A stretch of 64,000 nt of DNA from JAISFI01 sp031553775 (GTDB lineage Bacteria > Bacteroidota > Bacteroidia > Bacteroidales > Azobacteroidaceae): NCBI GenBank assembly GCA_031553775.1, contig JAVBLA010000012.1, positions 84,228 through 148,227 of the forward strand. The letters are read 5' to 3'. A model generated the notes under the pieces. The model worked only from the letters and a program-made list of their open reading frames with translations, searched no databases and was not told where the DNA came from. Position numbers and translations under genes: made by a program. Below are positions 37,407 through 47,479 of this stretch, piece by piece; the stretch's first letter is position 1; the number at the start of each line of letters is the position of its first letter.

Positions 37407-38555
37407 ATGACTACACTATTTTTGAGGATTTATGTCTTTCTATGCAGCGGATTTATTGTTTTGTCCGCTTATTCACAGCACGAGTTGGAAAGCCGCTTGA
37501 ACCTGTTCCGTCCCGGTGACGAAATCCAGAAACAACAAGTAAGCTATAAAGATCCCGGCCGCTCCGGAGAAAATGTCCTCTGGGATTTCAGTAACCTGCA
37601 TGCCGAAAATAAAAATTACCGGCTGGTCTATTCCGGCCGGCCGGATTCCATTATCACCGGTACCGAGCACCGCACCATGTATTATTACTCCCTGTCGGGC
37701 GATTCCCTGCTGCTTACAGGTTATGAAAATCCTACTACCTTGATGCAATACCAACAACCGGAATTGCTCCTCCGCTTCCCGGTCCATTACGGGGACAGCA
37801 CCTACGGGCATTTCCAGGGTACCGGTCAATACAGCAACCGCCTGCAAATACAGGTGATGGGCACGGTCCGGAGCATCGCCGATGCCTATGGAACGCTGAT
37901 CCTGCCAGACAAAGACACGCTACGCCAGGTCCTGCGGGTCAAGACCATTAAATGGATGGCCGAGGATACCCGGACATTTTCTTCCCGGAAGATACAGGAC
38001 TCCCTCCTTGTCAGCAATGACAGCATCGATTTCCGTTTGGCTAACGACCCGGTCATCATCGGGATCGAAACCTGCCGCTGGTATGCACGGGGTTATCGTT
38101 ACCCGGTATTTGAAACGGTCAAAAGTATTTTTAACCGGAAAGATTCGGAAGCGGACAATTTCCATACGGCTTTTTTCTATCCCCCGCAATTTCATAGTTA
38201 CCTGGAAGAAGATGAAGAGAATCGGGCACTCCTGGAAAATGATTCTGTAGGTGCCGGAAGTTCCGAGCCCTCCCATCCGGACAATCCCTGGCAGGACCTT
38301 ACTTATAATGCTTATCCTAACCCTGTCCAAACCAATTTGAACTTGGAGATATACCTACCGATACCCGCTCAAACTGTCCGGGTACAACTCACCGACCGGC
38401 AGGGCCGGATATTGAAGGAAGACCACTGGGGCGCCCAACCGGCAGGCATCCTAAGTAAACAAATCTTCATGGCCCCGTATATCCGGGGGGAATATATCCT
38501 CCATATCCGTTTGGATGAGAGTTTTATGTTCAGTGAGATCATTCTGAAGAGATAA
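37407..38555 (+). CDS. Secreted protein with T9SS sorting domain, first gene of the RHS locus
   Basis: This 382-residue protein has a signal peptide ending near A-Y-S-Q (about 24). An unrecognised beta-rich middle (about 30-290; R-P-G-D-E-I-Q-K-Q-Q-V, G-R-S-G-E-N-V-L-W-D-F) is followed by a clear type A sorting domain (Y-N-A-Y-P-N-P-V, then I-R-G-E-Y-I-L-H-I-R-L-D). It is 26 bases from the first RHS gene and codon use changes little across the gap, so they form one operon. Small sorting-domain proteins of this kind often precede RHS genes in Bacteroidetes, where they may help deliver or anchor them; that role is inference. Confidence 0.7.
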   Translation: MTTLFLRIYVFLCSGFIVLSAYSQHELESRLNLFRPGDEIQKQQVSYKDPGRSGENVLWDFSNLHAENKNYRLVYSGRPDSIITGTEHRTMYYYSLSGDSLLLTGYENPTTLMQYQQPELLLRFPVHYGDSTYGHFQGTGQYSNRLQIQVMGTVRSIADAYGTLILPDKDTLRQVLRVKTIKWMAEDTRTFSSRKIQDSLLVSNDSIDFRLANDPVIIGIETCRWYARGYRYPVFETVKSIFNRKDSEADNFHTAFFYPPQFHSYLEEDEENRALLENDSVGAGSSEPSHPDNPWQDLTYNAYPNPVQTNLNLEIYLPIPAQTVRVQLTDRQGRILKEDHWGAQPAGILSKQIFMAPYIRGEYILHIRLDESFMFSEIILKR

Positions 38556-38581
38556 ACATTAACTACTTTAATTGCTATATT

Positions 38582-41500
38582 ATGAAAAGATCATTTATTA
38601 TTTTCTCCCTGTTTTTTTGTAGCAGCCTTTTATTTACTCTCAATCTTCATAGCCAGCAAAGTTTTTTTGAGGAGATCAAGTCTCCCCAGTCGTCAGATTT
38701 CATGCGGTGTGCGAATACCACTATATCAAAAAATACGGGAAGACTGGAGTTTTCTATCCCCCTGCTCAATATCGTGGAAAAGGATTTCAATCTGCCGGTA
38801 TCTATCAGTTATAACTCCGCCGGTTTTATGCCTGCAAAAAATGAAGGTATTGTTGGACTAAATTGGTTTATCAATGCCGGAGGTTGCATCACTCGGTCTG
38901 TCAATGGAATGATGGCCGACGATCATAGAATTGCTCCTGAAAACTTCTATTCCCGGAGAGGTTTATCTTTCATACCTAAAGGCATGTACTCGGAAGATGA
39001 TGTCAGTTTATTCAGAAAAGAAAAATTCCACTATGATCCTTATGGATTTTATCTAACCTCAGGTATGATCGATCCCAACCCGGATGTTTTTTCATTTAAC
39101 TTCTGCGGATATTCCGGGAAGTTCATCATCGGTTATGATGGAAACCCGAAGGTCATCTCATCTACTCAGGGGAGTTTCCAGGTAATACTCCATTCTTTCA
39201 ACGAACAAACAAGATTGGGCTACTGTCCGGAACCTACCATGATCATTATTAAGGCGGACAATGGCTATACTTATTATTTCGGTAGTTTACATGTAACATC
39301 GCCTGCAGCTTTGGAATATAATGTTGATTTCAGTAGGGGGGATGTGGTGTTTGAAGAAATACTCACGCCAGGTCCTATTACAGCATTTTATCTGACAAAA
39401 ATCATTGCACCTAACCAAATGGAACTCAATATCGCGTATGAATTGCTTCCTTATTCTGATAGATTTAACATGGAAACATTCCCTAAACAAAAACAAAATT
39501 TTGTGTTCAATAAATACACATCTGCTTCGTATCTTTCTAAAGCAGAACCTAATCCTCATGGGCAACTTACCGAATTTTCAGGATTGAGCGATAGCTATTC
39601 GGTTACTAAAATAGCCAGAATATCTGCCATTACCACTGAAAACCAGGAAGCTTTGTTTTTTTACTCAGGAAAAAAATCTATGTATGCAGGAGAATCCAAA
39701 TGGCCTGTATACTCAGATTGCGGCTCCAAATTGGACTCTATCGTATTACGTGTCAACCCAGAGTATTATTCGGACATCGAGGATCCGGTCAGGAACCGGA
39801 TAGCTTTCCAATATTCATACAGGGGAGGAGAATTTTCCCGCTTATTCCTGGATGCATTGCTTCTGAACAACACGGAAAAATACTGGTTTTCCTATCACAA
39901 AACACTGTTATTACCCAATCCGAATACAGGGGGAGTGGATCACTGGAACTACTGGAGCCGGATGAGTACATATTTTGGACAATTATTACCGGATTTTCGT
40001 ATCAACCAGAATGGAGAATATATATACCTGTCCACGGTGCGGGAAGTCACCTCAGAAGCCTTATTTGATGCAACACTGCTACAGAAAGTAACTTTTCCTA
40101 CCGGGGGAACCATGGAAGTGGAGTACGAAGAACATGATTACTCCAAACGGCTGGATCAAACCGCTTATTCCAATTATTTTCCTGCTTTGCTCGACAGGGA
40201 AGGTTTTGCAGGAGGTGCACGCGTCAAGACCATTCTGGAAAATGATGGAAAGATTGTTATGCGTAGAGGTTTTGAATACTTGGATAATGAGGGGAAGAGT
40301 TCCGGCGTACTGATGAATTGGCCGCAATATTTCCAACCGCAATATGTGGCTCTTCCTGGTGGAATGATGGGATACTATCCCGGCGCATATACCTATACGA
40401 CCTCGGCTTTCAACCTGGATGCATACGATTCAGACCATGTCAGGTATTCCCGGGTGAAAGAAACTCAGGTAGAAGAAGCTATATCTGTTGTAAAAAAGGA
40501 ATACAATTTTGGGCTGTCTTCTATTGCGGGTGGAGAAACCGAAGGAATCCACAATACGAATTTTACCCTATCCAAACCAGCCAGGGCAGCATTCAGTGCA
40601 AGGATATCGACAATAGCTTCCGGAAAATCTTGTACATTGATTATTTACCGGAACCGGCAAATGTTCAAGAGGTTTCAATTGGATACGAACAGGACTTCCA
40701 TTCCGGATACTTTGATGGTATTGCCGGAAGGAAAATATGAAGTCGGATTCCAGATCAGCCCGGCAACAGGCTTTACTTCCCGAATTTACTTATTCGATAC
40801 TCCGGCTGTATACAAAGGGCCCTATACCATATCATACTTCTCCGATTATTCTACCAATCCTGACACGATTAACGAAACGACAAACTGTGGGGAACGACTT
40901 GAAATACGGCAAATGTATACCAACAAGTTAGGAAAAACAAGTGATTTGTCTTTTCAACGGGGAAAATTGCTAAAGAAACAGGAGTTTAACTCTCAAGGGA
41001 TACTTATAGAAGAAGTTGATTATGAGTATGAGGAGAATGTGCAGTGCCGTAAAATTGGCTATGGTATAAAGACCCTTATGGAGAGTCCTCCATACGACAT
41101 TCCGGAAACACCTGCTCCTATTGTCCAGGTATATAGCATCCCTCTGGCTCCATACAACCTGGTAAAGCAAATAAAAACCACCTATAGTAAGGACGGAAAC
41201 TACCCTATTATCGAAACAATATCCTATTGGTATGATTCGCATAATCTACTGAAAGAACAGTCAGTAAAAATAGGCAATGAAAGTTATACTACAAAATACC
41301 TTCATGCCGTAGATAAGGCAGCAGATTTCCCTTATGAGGAAATGAAAACCGAATTCATTCTCAATCCGGAAGTGGAGGTTCAACAATACAAAAATGATTT
41401 TCTGCAGAAAACTTACCGGATCAATTATGCGCAATGGATGCCCGATATTCCATCGCCCTGCCGGGACAGGCGTTCTTATATACATTACCTGCCGGCTTCA

Positions 41501-41950
41501 CTGGAGATACAAATGGGATCGAATATCTCTGAAGAAAGGGAAGTCTGCCATCTGTATGATAAAGAAGGGAACCGGGTATATGTAACCAGGGACGGTCATA
41601 AAAAGGTGGTTTACCTGTGGGGCTATAACTATCAGTATATTATCGCAGAGGTTGTGAATGCAAGTTATGAGCAGGTGGAAAATGCACTGGGGTGCCGGCC
41701 GGAAAGCCTTTCCTGCCAAACGGTGCCGGACTGGGAAAAGATCGGACGACTGCGTGCACAGCTTCCTGATGCGAAGGTAGCAACATATACCTATATTCCG
41801 CTGGTAGGTATCCAATCCTATACAGATGCGGCAGGACTCACTTCCCATTATGTCTATGACCATATGAACAGATTGACGGAGGTATACCGGATCAAGGATG
41901 GAGTAAAACAAATCCTGGAGGCTTACCAATACCACTATCAGGAACAATAA
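38582..41950 (+). CDS. RHS/YD-repeat family secreted protein (first RHS component)
   Basis: This 1122-residue protein has a signal peptide ending near L-H-S-Q. The N-terminal part has the SpvB/RHS-like opening (G-R-L-E-F-S-I-P-L-L, L-P-V-S-I-S-Y-N-S-A-G, G-I-V-G-L-N-W-F-I-N-A-G-G). Long beta-rich repeats follow, and the last 100 residues hold RHS/YD motifs (Y-T-D-A-A-G-L-T-S-H-Y-V-Y-D-H-M-N-R-L-T-E-V-Y). It ends without an RHS core or a toxin tip, so by itself it is probably a structural shell or partner. The next gene follows closely, with its start codon only 16 bases after this stop codon. The pair (short RHS, then DUF6443-RHS) is common in Bacteroidetes. Confidence 0.8.
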   Translation: MKRSFIIFSLFFCSSLLFTLNLHSQQSFFEEIKSPQSSDFMRCANTTISKNTGRLEFSIPLLNIVEKDFNLPVSISYNSAGFMPAKNEGIVGLNWFINAGGCITRSVNGMMADDHRIAPENFYSRRGLSFIPKGMYSEDDVSLFRKEKFHYDPYGFYLTSGMIDPNPDVFSFNFCGYSGKFIIGYDGNPKVISSTQGSFQVILHSFNEQTRLGYCPEPTMIIIKADNGYTYYFGSLHVTSPAALEYNVDFSRGDVVFEEILTPGPITAFYLTKIIAPNQMELNIAYELLPYSDRFNMETFPKQKQNFVFNKYTSASYLSKAEPNPHGQLTEFSGLSDSYSVTKIARISAITTENQEALFFYSGKKSMYAGESKWPVYSDCGSKLDSIVLRVNPEYYSDIEDPVRNRIAFQYSYRGGEFSRLFLDALLLNNTEKYWFSYHKTLLLPNPNTGGVDHWNYWSRMSTYFGQLLPDFRINQNGEYIYLSTVREVTSEALFDATLLQKVTFPTGGTMEVEYEEHDYSKRLDQTAYSNYFPALLDREGFAGGARVKTILENDGKIVMRRGFEYLDNEGKSSGVLMNWPQYFQPQYVALPGGMMGYYPGAYTYTTSAFNLDAYDSDHVRYSRVKETQVEEAISVVKKEYNFGLSSIAGGETEGIHNTNFTLSKPARAAFSARISTIASGKSCTLIIYRNRQMFKRFQLDTNRTSIPDTLMVLPEGKYEVGFQISPATGFTSRIYLFDTPAVYKGPYTISYFSDYSTNPDTINETTNCGERLEIRQMYTNKLGKTSDLSFQRGKLLKKQEFNSQGILIEEVDYEYEENVQCRKIGYGIKTLMESPPYDIPETPAPIVQVYSIPLAPYNLVKQIKTTYSKDGNYPIIETISYWYDSHNLLKEQSVKIGNESYTTKYLHAVDKAADFPYEEMKTEFILNPEVEVQQYKNDFLQKTYRINYAQWMPDIPSPCRDRRSYIHYLPASLEIQMGSNISEEREVCHLYDKEGNRVYVTRDGHKKVVYLWGYNYQYIIAEVVNASYEQVENALGCRPESLSCQTVPDWEKIGRLRAQLPDAKVATYTYIPLVGIQSYTDAAGLTSHYVYDHMNRLTEVYRIKDGVKQILEAYQYHYQEQ

Positions 41951-41966
41951 TTAAATGGATATCCTT

Positions 41967-44900
41967 ATGAAAAAACATATCATCTTTTTGTTTGTGTTTG
42001 TTTCGACTTTTACAAACACCCAATCACAGGCGCTCTCTGACACCATCCGCATTGAACCGGGATTAACAGCAACATCTTTCCGGCATCTCTGTCGATTGTC
42101 CATCGATTCAGTTGTGCAGTCTTTGAACAATGGAGTATCTTCATTCGATGAATTATCCATCTACTACGAACTCAGCTTCGGATCGGATATGGAAGTGGCC
42201 ATATCCATCAGGGAATCATCCGCTAATGCGGAAATGAAGATGTATCTCCATGATGGAAGGGACTGGTATTACGGTTATGAAAAAATATACTGCCCTGATT
42301 ATGAGCATGAAATACTCCAGATACCCTTAGTCGGCAACAGTGAGCTGTATTATCTGAAAGTTACCGTACCCTCATGGGCGGCTGTAAACACCGACGAGCT
42401 AAGCATTTTACTTGAAGGATATGATTACAACCAGGAGAGTGGATTTGCCGAGATAGGATATACCACATATCTGGGCTATGGAGATTCTTTTGCATATTCT
42501 GTCAATGAACCTGTAGACTTATCCACCCACCTGACCCAGGCCACTTACAAACATTTGTACTATTATTATTTTTCCAATACTGAAAAAATGGATATTACAG
42601 TCTCAACCTGCGAGACCGGGACCTGGAATCCCATGGAAATAAGCTTATTGGATGCCCGTACGATGGATCCTGAAGCCCCGGTGAATTGCATGTATGAACT
42701 TTGTAACAGCAATTATAATATTCTGAAGTCCCATGCCCTTCCCCCGGGAGAATATTGCATACTGGTGACTTTAACTGAGAGTTGCAATTATGCCATGTCC
42801 ATTACAGGCACCAAGTCCCTTTCCGGAAGCAGCATACATGATCCTGCCTTGGGCAGGAAATTCAGCAACAGTTTCCAATATACCGATCAAAAAGATACCC
42901 GCCTGTACAGGAATGAATACTCCCATTATCCCTTCAATGATGTATTTTATCGTTTTACCCTCACCAAAGAGATGGATATTACCCTTTCCCATATTAGTCA
43001 GGAATTGAACGAATCCAGGATATTTTTGATAACCGACCATTTAATCTGTATTGGAGAGTACGATTGCAACCAATCCTTGAACCAAAACATCTTCAAATAT
43101 CCCGGATTGTTGCCGGGGAGCTACTATGTTGTCTCAGAGGGAAAAGATGGAAACGGGATCATTACCACCTCTATCCGGGGTGAGGTCCTGATCAAGGATG
43201 AGATCATATTGCCCGGTGATAAAAACTACAAGGTGACACTTACCCCTACCGTTCCCATGGAACATACAGACAACCTCTCGGATAGGAATGCTTTGCGGAC
43301 AGTCCGTTATTATGATGGCTGGGGAAGACCGCAGCAAATCGTTCAAAAAGGGATTACGCCTTCCGGCGGTGACCTGGTTTCCCTGGTCGAATATGACTGG
43401 ATGGGGAGGGACAGCAGGCAATGGTTGCCTATACCAAGCCCGGGGAACAATGGCGATTTTGCACTTGAGGAGGAGCTGAAAGAGGAAAGCCACAGTTTTT
43501 ACAACGATGCGCATCCATTCTCGGAGCCGGTTTATGAATCATCTTTCAGGAGCCGGATAATGGCCTCGTACGGGCCGGGGAATGACTGGAGGCAAAATGA
43601 TAAAAAAGTGCAACTGGATTATGTTTCCAATACTTCACAGGGAATACTTTCCTGTAAAAAATATCGTATGACCGGAGAAACAAGTTTTGAGCTGACCGGA
43701 ACTTATCCTGAAAATACCATGTATGTGCAGACGGAAGCAGATGAGGATGGGAATACCTCATATGTATTCAAAGACATGGCAGGCCAAATGGTTTTATCCC
43801 GCCGGATAAACAATGGGGAGTTTCACGATACTTACTTTGTATATGATCAGTCGGACAATCTTTGCTATGTGTTGCCACCCCTGGCCTCGGAAGAGCTGAC
43901 AAGTACAAGTATCACCTATACCCCTGCTTTGGAAGCGGTCGATCAATACGCGTATATCTATCGGTATGACTACCGCAACCGTTGTGTTGCCAAGAAAATT
44001 CCGGGGGCAGATTGGATTCATTTTGTCTATGACAAATCGGACCGCCTAATCCTTTCCCAGGACGGAGAACAACGGGCCAATAACAAAAACGAATGGTCTT
44101 TTACCAAATACGATAGTTTCGGGAGAGTCATCGTTACCGGTGTATATACCGATACCCATACCCATGAACAGCTCTGTCATGAGATTGGCAACCTGCTGGT
44201 AGTGGAGCAGGTCCTTCCCGGCCACTACGGCTACAGCTGGAACATCCTTCCCCGGATTACTTTTGAAGATGTACTCACCATCAATTATTACGACGACTAC
44301 GAGCATCTGCTTTCCCAGGGCGACTATTTTCGGAATAACTTCAGTTATAGTCCCCGCGAAGGATACGGAACGCGTTATGAAAACCCCGGTTGCCCCGCCT
44401 GTTCCGCTAAAGGCCTTTTAACCGGCACCCGGGTAAAAATGCTGGATGGTTCGGAAGAAATTATTACCACCGCTTTTTATTATGACGAAAAAGGGCGTAT
44501 CATCCAACAGATCTCCAACAACCACCTGTATGGATACGAAAAGGAATACTATGCCTATTCCTTTACCGGACAGGTGATGCAAAGCCTCTTGGAACACACC
44601 ACCCCGCAGCATACAATTACCGAACGCTACCGTCATACTTACGACCATGCAGGCCGCCTGATCGACACTTGGTACCGGATAGACAATGAACCGGAGATCC
44701 TGCAGACTTCCCTGGGGTATGACGACCTGGGCCGCCTGAAGACTAAAAACCTTCACAACCGGATGGATTCGGTTACCTACTCTTACAATATCCGGAACTG
44801 GCTCAAAAACATCCAAAGCCGTCCGTTCAACGAAGAGCTGTTCTACCAGGAATCCGGAGCAGGCAGAACCCCATGCTACAACGGCAATATCTCTGGGGCA

Positions 44901-46418
44901 AACTACAACCAGATGGGTTTCCGGGATAACTTCAATTACCAGTACGACGGCCTGAGCCGTTTACTGTATTCGGGATACAGCGGAAGCTCGCCGGACAATG
45001 CCTTCGATGAAGAGTTTGCCTATGACAAACACGGTAACCTTACCATGCTTTACCGCAAGGGAGCTGTTACCCCTTCGGCACATGTAGACAACAATTACCA
45101 TATTGTCGATTACCTGGAGTATACCCTCGATGGCAATCAAATCAAAAGCATTACCAACTACGGCCGGAGTTCAGGCTTCTACCAGTCTCCCTACTTTGCC
45201 GACCAGACCGACTGGGACCATCCGGATGATCCGGAATACCTCTATGACAGGAACGGGAGCATGATCCAGGATTTTAACAAGGGGATTACCAAAATTGAAT
45301 ACAATTTACTACATTTGCCAGACCGGATGCAGATGACCGCAGGTCATTCCATCCGTTACGGTTATGACGCTTCAGGCGTGAAGCGCAGGGTTGAATCGGT
45401 TACGGCTAAAAGTACGGTGGAAGTCCCCATGGGTACGATCCGCCCGTTGCCGGATGATGAGATCGAACATATCGATATCCAGGATTATTGCGGGAATGTG
45501 GTTTATGAAGGCAATGGCGCTACGATCCTCCGTTTGCTTACTCCGGAAGGTTACCTGAAAAAACGAAACAATAGTTCCTGGGAGCATATCTACCAGTTCA
45601 AGGATCATTTGGGGAGTGTCAGGTATGAATGTAACGAAAACCAGGAGACAAAGGGTAGTGCTTCTTATTATGCTTCGGGTGTGGAACTGGTTCGATATAA
45701 CCTCTCGATGGAATCTCCTTACCGGTTTATGGCTAAAGAATACCAGCAGATGCATGGTTTGAATATGTATGACGTTCATGCCCGGTTTCTGGATATGGCT
45801 AAGTTCAGGTGGGATACGATGGATCCGTTGTGTGAGATGTATTATGATGTTAGTCCGTATGTTTATTGTCACAACAATCCTTTAAGGTTTATTGATTCGA
45901 ATGGAAGGCAAGCACGCGCAATTAGTTCTGGTAATAAATTCTATAGAATGTACAAAGCCTATAAAGTGGCAAGAGCTGTTGAAGGAGTTGGTTTTTGGGG
46001 CGCAGTTGTCGTTGCGATTAGCTCAAATCAGATGGTTTCAGGAGATAAATCAGAAGAGGTAGGTAATTCGTTAGTAGAAAGAGCAAATCTTTCTACTTCT
46101 CCAGAATATCAAAATCAACGAAAAAGGGAAAAGGAGGGAAAAGAAAAACTGGATCAAAATCAGGCTAATGTACAGCAAAAAGTAATAACTGGCGGGCAAA
46201 ATCCACAAGATCCGGGTGGTGAATTTAATTCGAATAATCCTGATCCAAGTACAATATTAAAGGCAATAGGCATTGGTACTGCTGGAGCAATAGTGTTTGA
46301 ACAAATCACTCCAGATGGAAATTCGCAAGAACAGCAAGAACAACAACCGCAAGAACAACAATCTCAACCACAAGAACCAAGTGTTTGGGATCGCATTAAA
46401 AACTTTTTTAATTGGTAA
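41967..46418 (+). CDS. RHS polymorphic-toxin-like protein with DUF6443 domain and variable C-terminal tip
   Basis: The start was set at 41967 for the signal peptide (M-K-K-H-I-I-F-L-F); an ATG lies 12 bases upstream. Of 1483 residues, about 25-420 form pre-peptidase-C-like beta domains. DUF6443 begins near 435 (R-Y-Y-D-G-W-G-R-P-Q-Q). YD repeats cover about 560-1200. The RHS core runs about 1200-1312 (Y-Q-F-K-D-H-L-G-S-V-R-Y, F-D/R-W-D-T-M-D-P-L, Y-V-Y-C-x-N-N-P). After the core is a 171-residue tip that is clearly more AT-rich, with a hydrophobic segment (V-G-F-W-G-A-V-V-V-A-I) and a Q/E-rich run near the end. In RHS families the tip is the toxic effector; this tip matches no toxin I recognise. 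Two small membrane proteins follow. Confidence 0.85.
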   Translation: MKKHIIFLFVFVSTFTNTQSQALSDTIRIEPGLTATSFRHLCRLSIDSVVQSLNNGVSSFDELSIYYELSFGSDMEVAISIRESSANAEMKMYLHDGRDWYYGYEKIYCPDYEHEILQIPLVGNSELYYLKVTVPSWAAVNTDELSILLEGYDYNQESGFAEIGYTTYLGYGDSFAYSVNEPVDLSTHLTQATYKHLYYYYFSNTEKMDITVSTCETGTWNPMEISLLDARTMDPEAPVNCMYELCNSNYNILKSHALPPGEYCILVTLTESCNYAMSITGTKSLSGSSIHDPALGRKFSNSFQYTDQKDTRLYRNEYSHYPFNDVFYRFTLTKEMDITLSHISQELNESRIFLITDHLICIGEYDCNQSLNQNIFKYPGLLPGSYYVVSEGKDGNGIITTSIRGEVLIKDEIILPGDKNYKVTLTPTVPMEHTDNLSDRNALRTVRYYDGWGRPQQIVQKGITPSGGDLVSLVEYDWMGRDSRQWLPIPSPGNNGDFALEEELKEESHSFYNDAHPFSEPVYESSFRSRIMASYGPGNDWRQNDKKVQLDYVSNTSQGILSCKKYRMTGETSFELTGTYPENTMYVQTEADEDGNTSYVFKDMAGQMVLSRRINNGEFHDTYFVYDQSDNLCYVLPPLASEELTSTSITYTPALEAVDQYAYIYRYDYRNRCVAKKIPGADWIHFVYDKSDRLILSQDGEQRANNKNEWSFTKYDSFGRVIVTGVYTDTHTHEQLCHEIGNLLVVEQVLPGHYGYSWNILPRITFEDVLTINYYDDYEHLLSQGDYFRNNFSYSPREGYGTRYENPGCPACSAKGLLTGTRVKMLDGSEEIITTAFYYDEKGRIIQQISNNHLYGYEKEYYAYSFTGQVMQSLLEHTTPQHTITERYRHTYDHAGRLIDTWYRIDNEPEILQTSLGYDDLGRLKTKNLHNRMDSVTYSYNIRNWLKNIQSRPFNEELFYQESGAGRTPCYNGNISGANYNQMGFRDNFNYQYDGLSRLLYSGYSGSSPDNAFDEEFAYDKHGNLTMLYRKGAVTPSAHVDNNYHIVDYLEYTLDGNQIKSITNYGRSSGFYQSPYFADQTDWDHPDDPEYLYDRNGSMIQDFNKGITKIEYNLLHLPDRMQMTAGHSIRYGYDASGVKRRVESVTAKSTVEVPMGTIRPLPDDEIEHIDIQDYCGNVVYEGNGATILRLLTPEGYLKKRNNSSWEHIYQFKDHLGSVRYECNENQETKGSASYYASGVELVRYNLSMESPYRFMAKEYQQMHGLNMYDVHARFLDMAKFRWDTMDPLCEMYYDVSPYVYCHNNPLRFIDSNGRQARAISSGNKFYRMYKAYKVARAVEGVGFWGAVVVAISSNQMVSGDKSEEVGNSLVERANLSTSPEYQNQRKREKEGKEKLDQNQANVQQKVITGGQNPQDPGGEFNSNNPDPSTILKAIGIGTAGAIVFEQITPDGNSQEQQEQQPQEQQSQPQEPSVWDRIKNFFNW
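45355..45907 (+). repeat. RHS core repeat, resident copy
   Basis: About 550 bases encoding the last YD repeat and RHS core of the large RHS gene. It is repeated with high identity, by eye roughly nine in ten bases, at 46937-47479. The match stops sharply where the variable tips begin. Confidence 0.85.
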
Positions 46419-46424
46419 AATGGT

Positions 46425-46625
46425 ATGAAATATGTCAGACTATTAAAAAAACTCAGTAATGGATTATTTATTCCTATATTAATTGGGGTAGTTTGTATAC
46501 TAATATTTAAGAATGAATTAAATACTCTTAAATATGGACAGGTTGTACGATATATATTTTTTGCTGTGTGTGTAATTTCTATTGTGGGAATTTTGATAAA
46601 AGATAAAAATGAAAAAAATAATTAA
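46425..46625 (+). CDS. Small two-helix membrane protein, candidate immunity protein
   Basis: This 66-residue protein begins 6 bases after the RHS stop codon. It has two hydrophobic segments (about 13-27 and 42-58) and a basic/charged end. Nothing is recognised by family. Genes directly downstream of RHS tips usually encode the matching immunity protein, and membrane location would fit a tip with a hydrophobic segment that attacks membranes. Base composition is AT-rich like the tip, unlike the RHS core. Confidence 0.55.
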   Translation: MKYVRLLKKLSNGLFIPILIGVVCILIFKNELNTLKYGQVVRYIFFAVCVISIVGILIKDKNEKNN

Positions 46626-46815
46626 ATTTATATTATATCGTTCTTATGATATTTTAATATTTATCTTTTTGATATACTTGGTTATTTATAACTGGGGCAA
46701 ACTGGATAAAATATCATCTGCATATAGTTATCTATTGGTAATATTATTAGGAATAATAATCGGATTTTGGCTTTGTAGAAAAATTAATCAATTAATATAT
46801 CGCAATAAGTTTTAA
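46609..46815 (+). CDS. Small two-helix membrane protein overlapping the previous gene
   Basis: This 68-residue protein has two hydrophobic segments (about 14-28 and 40-57) separated by a short polar loop. It overlaps the upstream small gene by 17 bases in another frame, which suggests translational coupling and a shared job. It may be a second immunity component or a subunit of a heteromeric membrane protein. Not recognised by family. Confidence 0.5.
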   Translation: MKKIIKFILYRSYDILIFIFLIYLVIYNWGKLDKISSAYSYLLVILLGIIIGFWLCRKINQLIYRNKF

Positions 46816-46936
46816 TTGTTTACTGGGATAATTCAATTGTTGACAGATTATGAAACAGATCAAACTATAGTCAATGCTTTGGATAAGGTGGAGACTGAAC
46901 AAATCAAATTCTATGCTGCTGCTTGGGAATTGCTCT
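46816..46936 (+). other. Coding-like fragment before the displaced RHS core
   Basis: A frame opening directly after the stop of the small membrane gene stays open for about 40 codons (…L-L-T-D-Y-E-T-D-Q-T-I-V-N-A-L-D…) and then runs into the displaced RHS core. It has no good start. It looks like the 3' end of another protein left when modules were shuffled; identity unknown. Confidence 0.3.
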
Positions 46937-47479
46937 GTTACAGTTTTGACGCTTCAGGCGTGAAGCGCCGGGTGGAATCGGTTGCGGCCAAAAGTACGGT
47001 AGAAGTCCCCATGGGCACGATCCGTCCGTTGAGATTGAACATATCGATATCCAGGATTACTGCGGGAATGTGGTTTATGAAGGTAATGGTGCTACAATCC
47101 TCCATTTGCTCACCCCGGAAGGCTACCTAAGGAAACAAAACCATGGTTCCTGGGAGCATATCTACCAGTTCAAGGATCATTTGGGGAGTGTCAGGTATGA
47201 ATGTAACGAAAACCAGGAGACAAAGGGTAGTGCTTCCTTCTATGCTTCGGGAGTAGAACTGGTTCGATATAACCTCTCGATGGAATCTCCTTACCGGTTT
47301 GCAGGTAATGAATACCAGCAGATGCATGGATTGAATCTGTATGATGTGCATGCCCGATTTCTGGATGTGCCCAAGTTTAGATGGGATACGATGGATCCCT
47401 TGTGTGAGATGTATTATGATATTAGTCCCTATGTTTATTGTGGAAATAATCCGGTAAAAAATATTGACCCTGATGGGAG
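46937..47479 (+). repeat. RHS core repeat, displaced copy with 10-base deletion
   Basis: Second copy of 45355-45907. After CCGTCCGTTG (ends about 47034) the ten bases CCGGATGATG of the resident copy are absent, which shifts the frame. The rest of the core is intact in the new frame, with conservative protein changes only. Confidence 0.85.
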
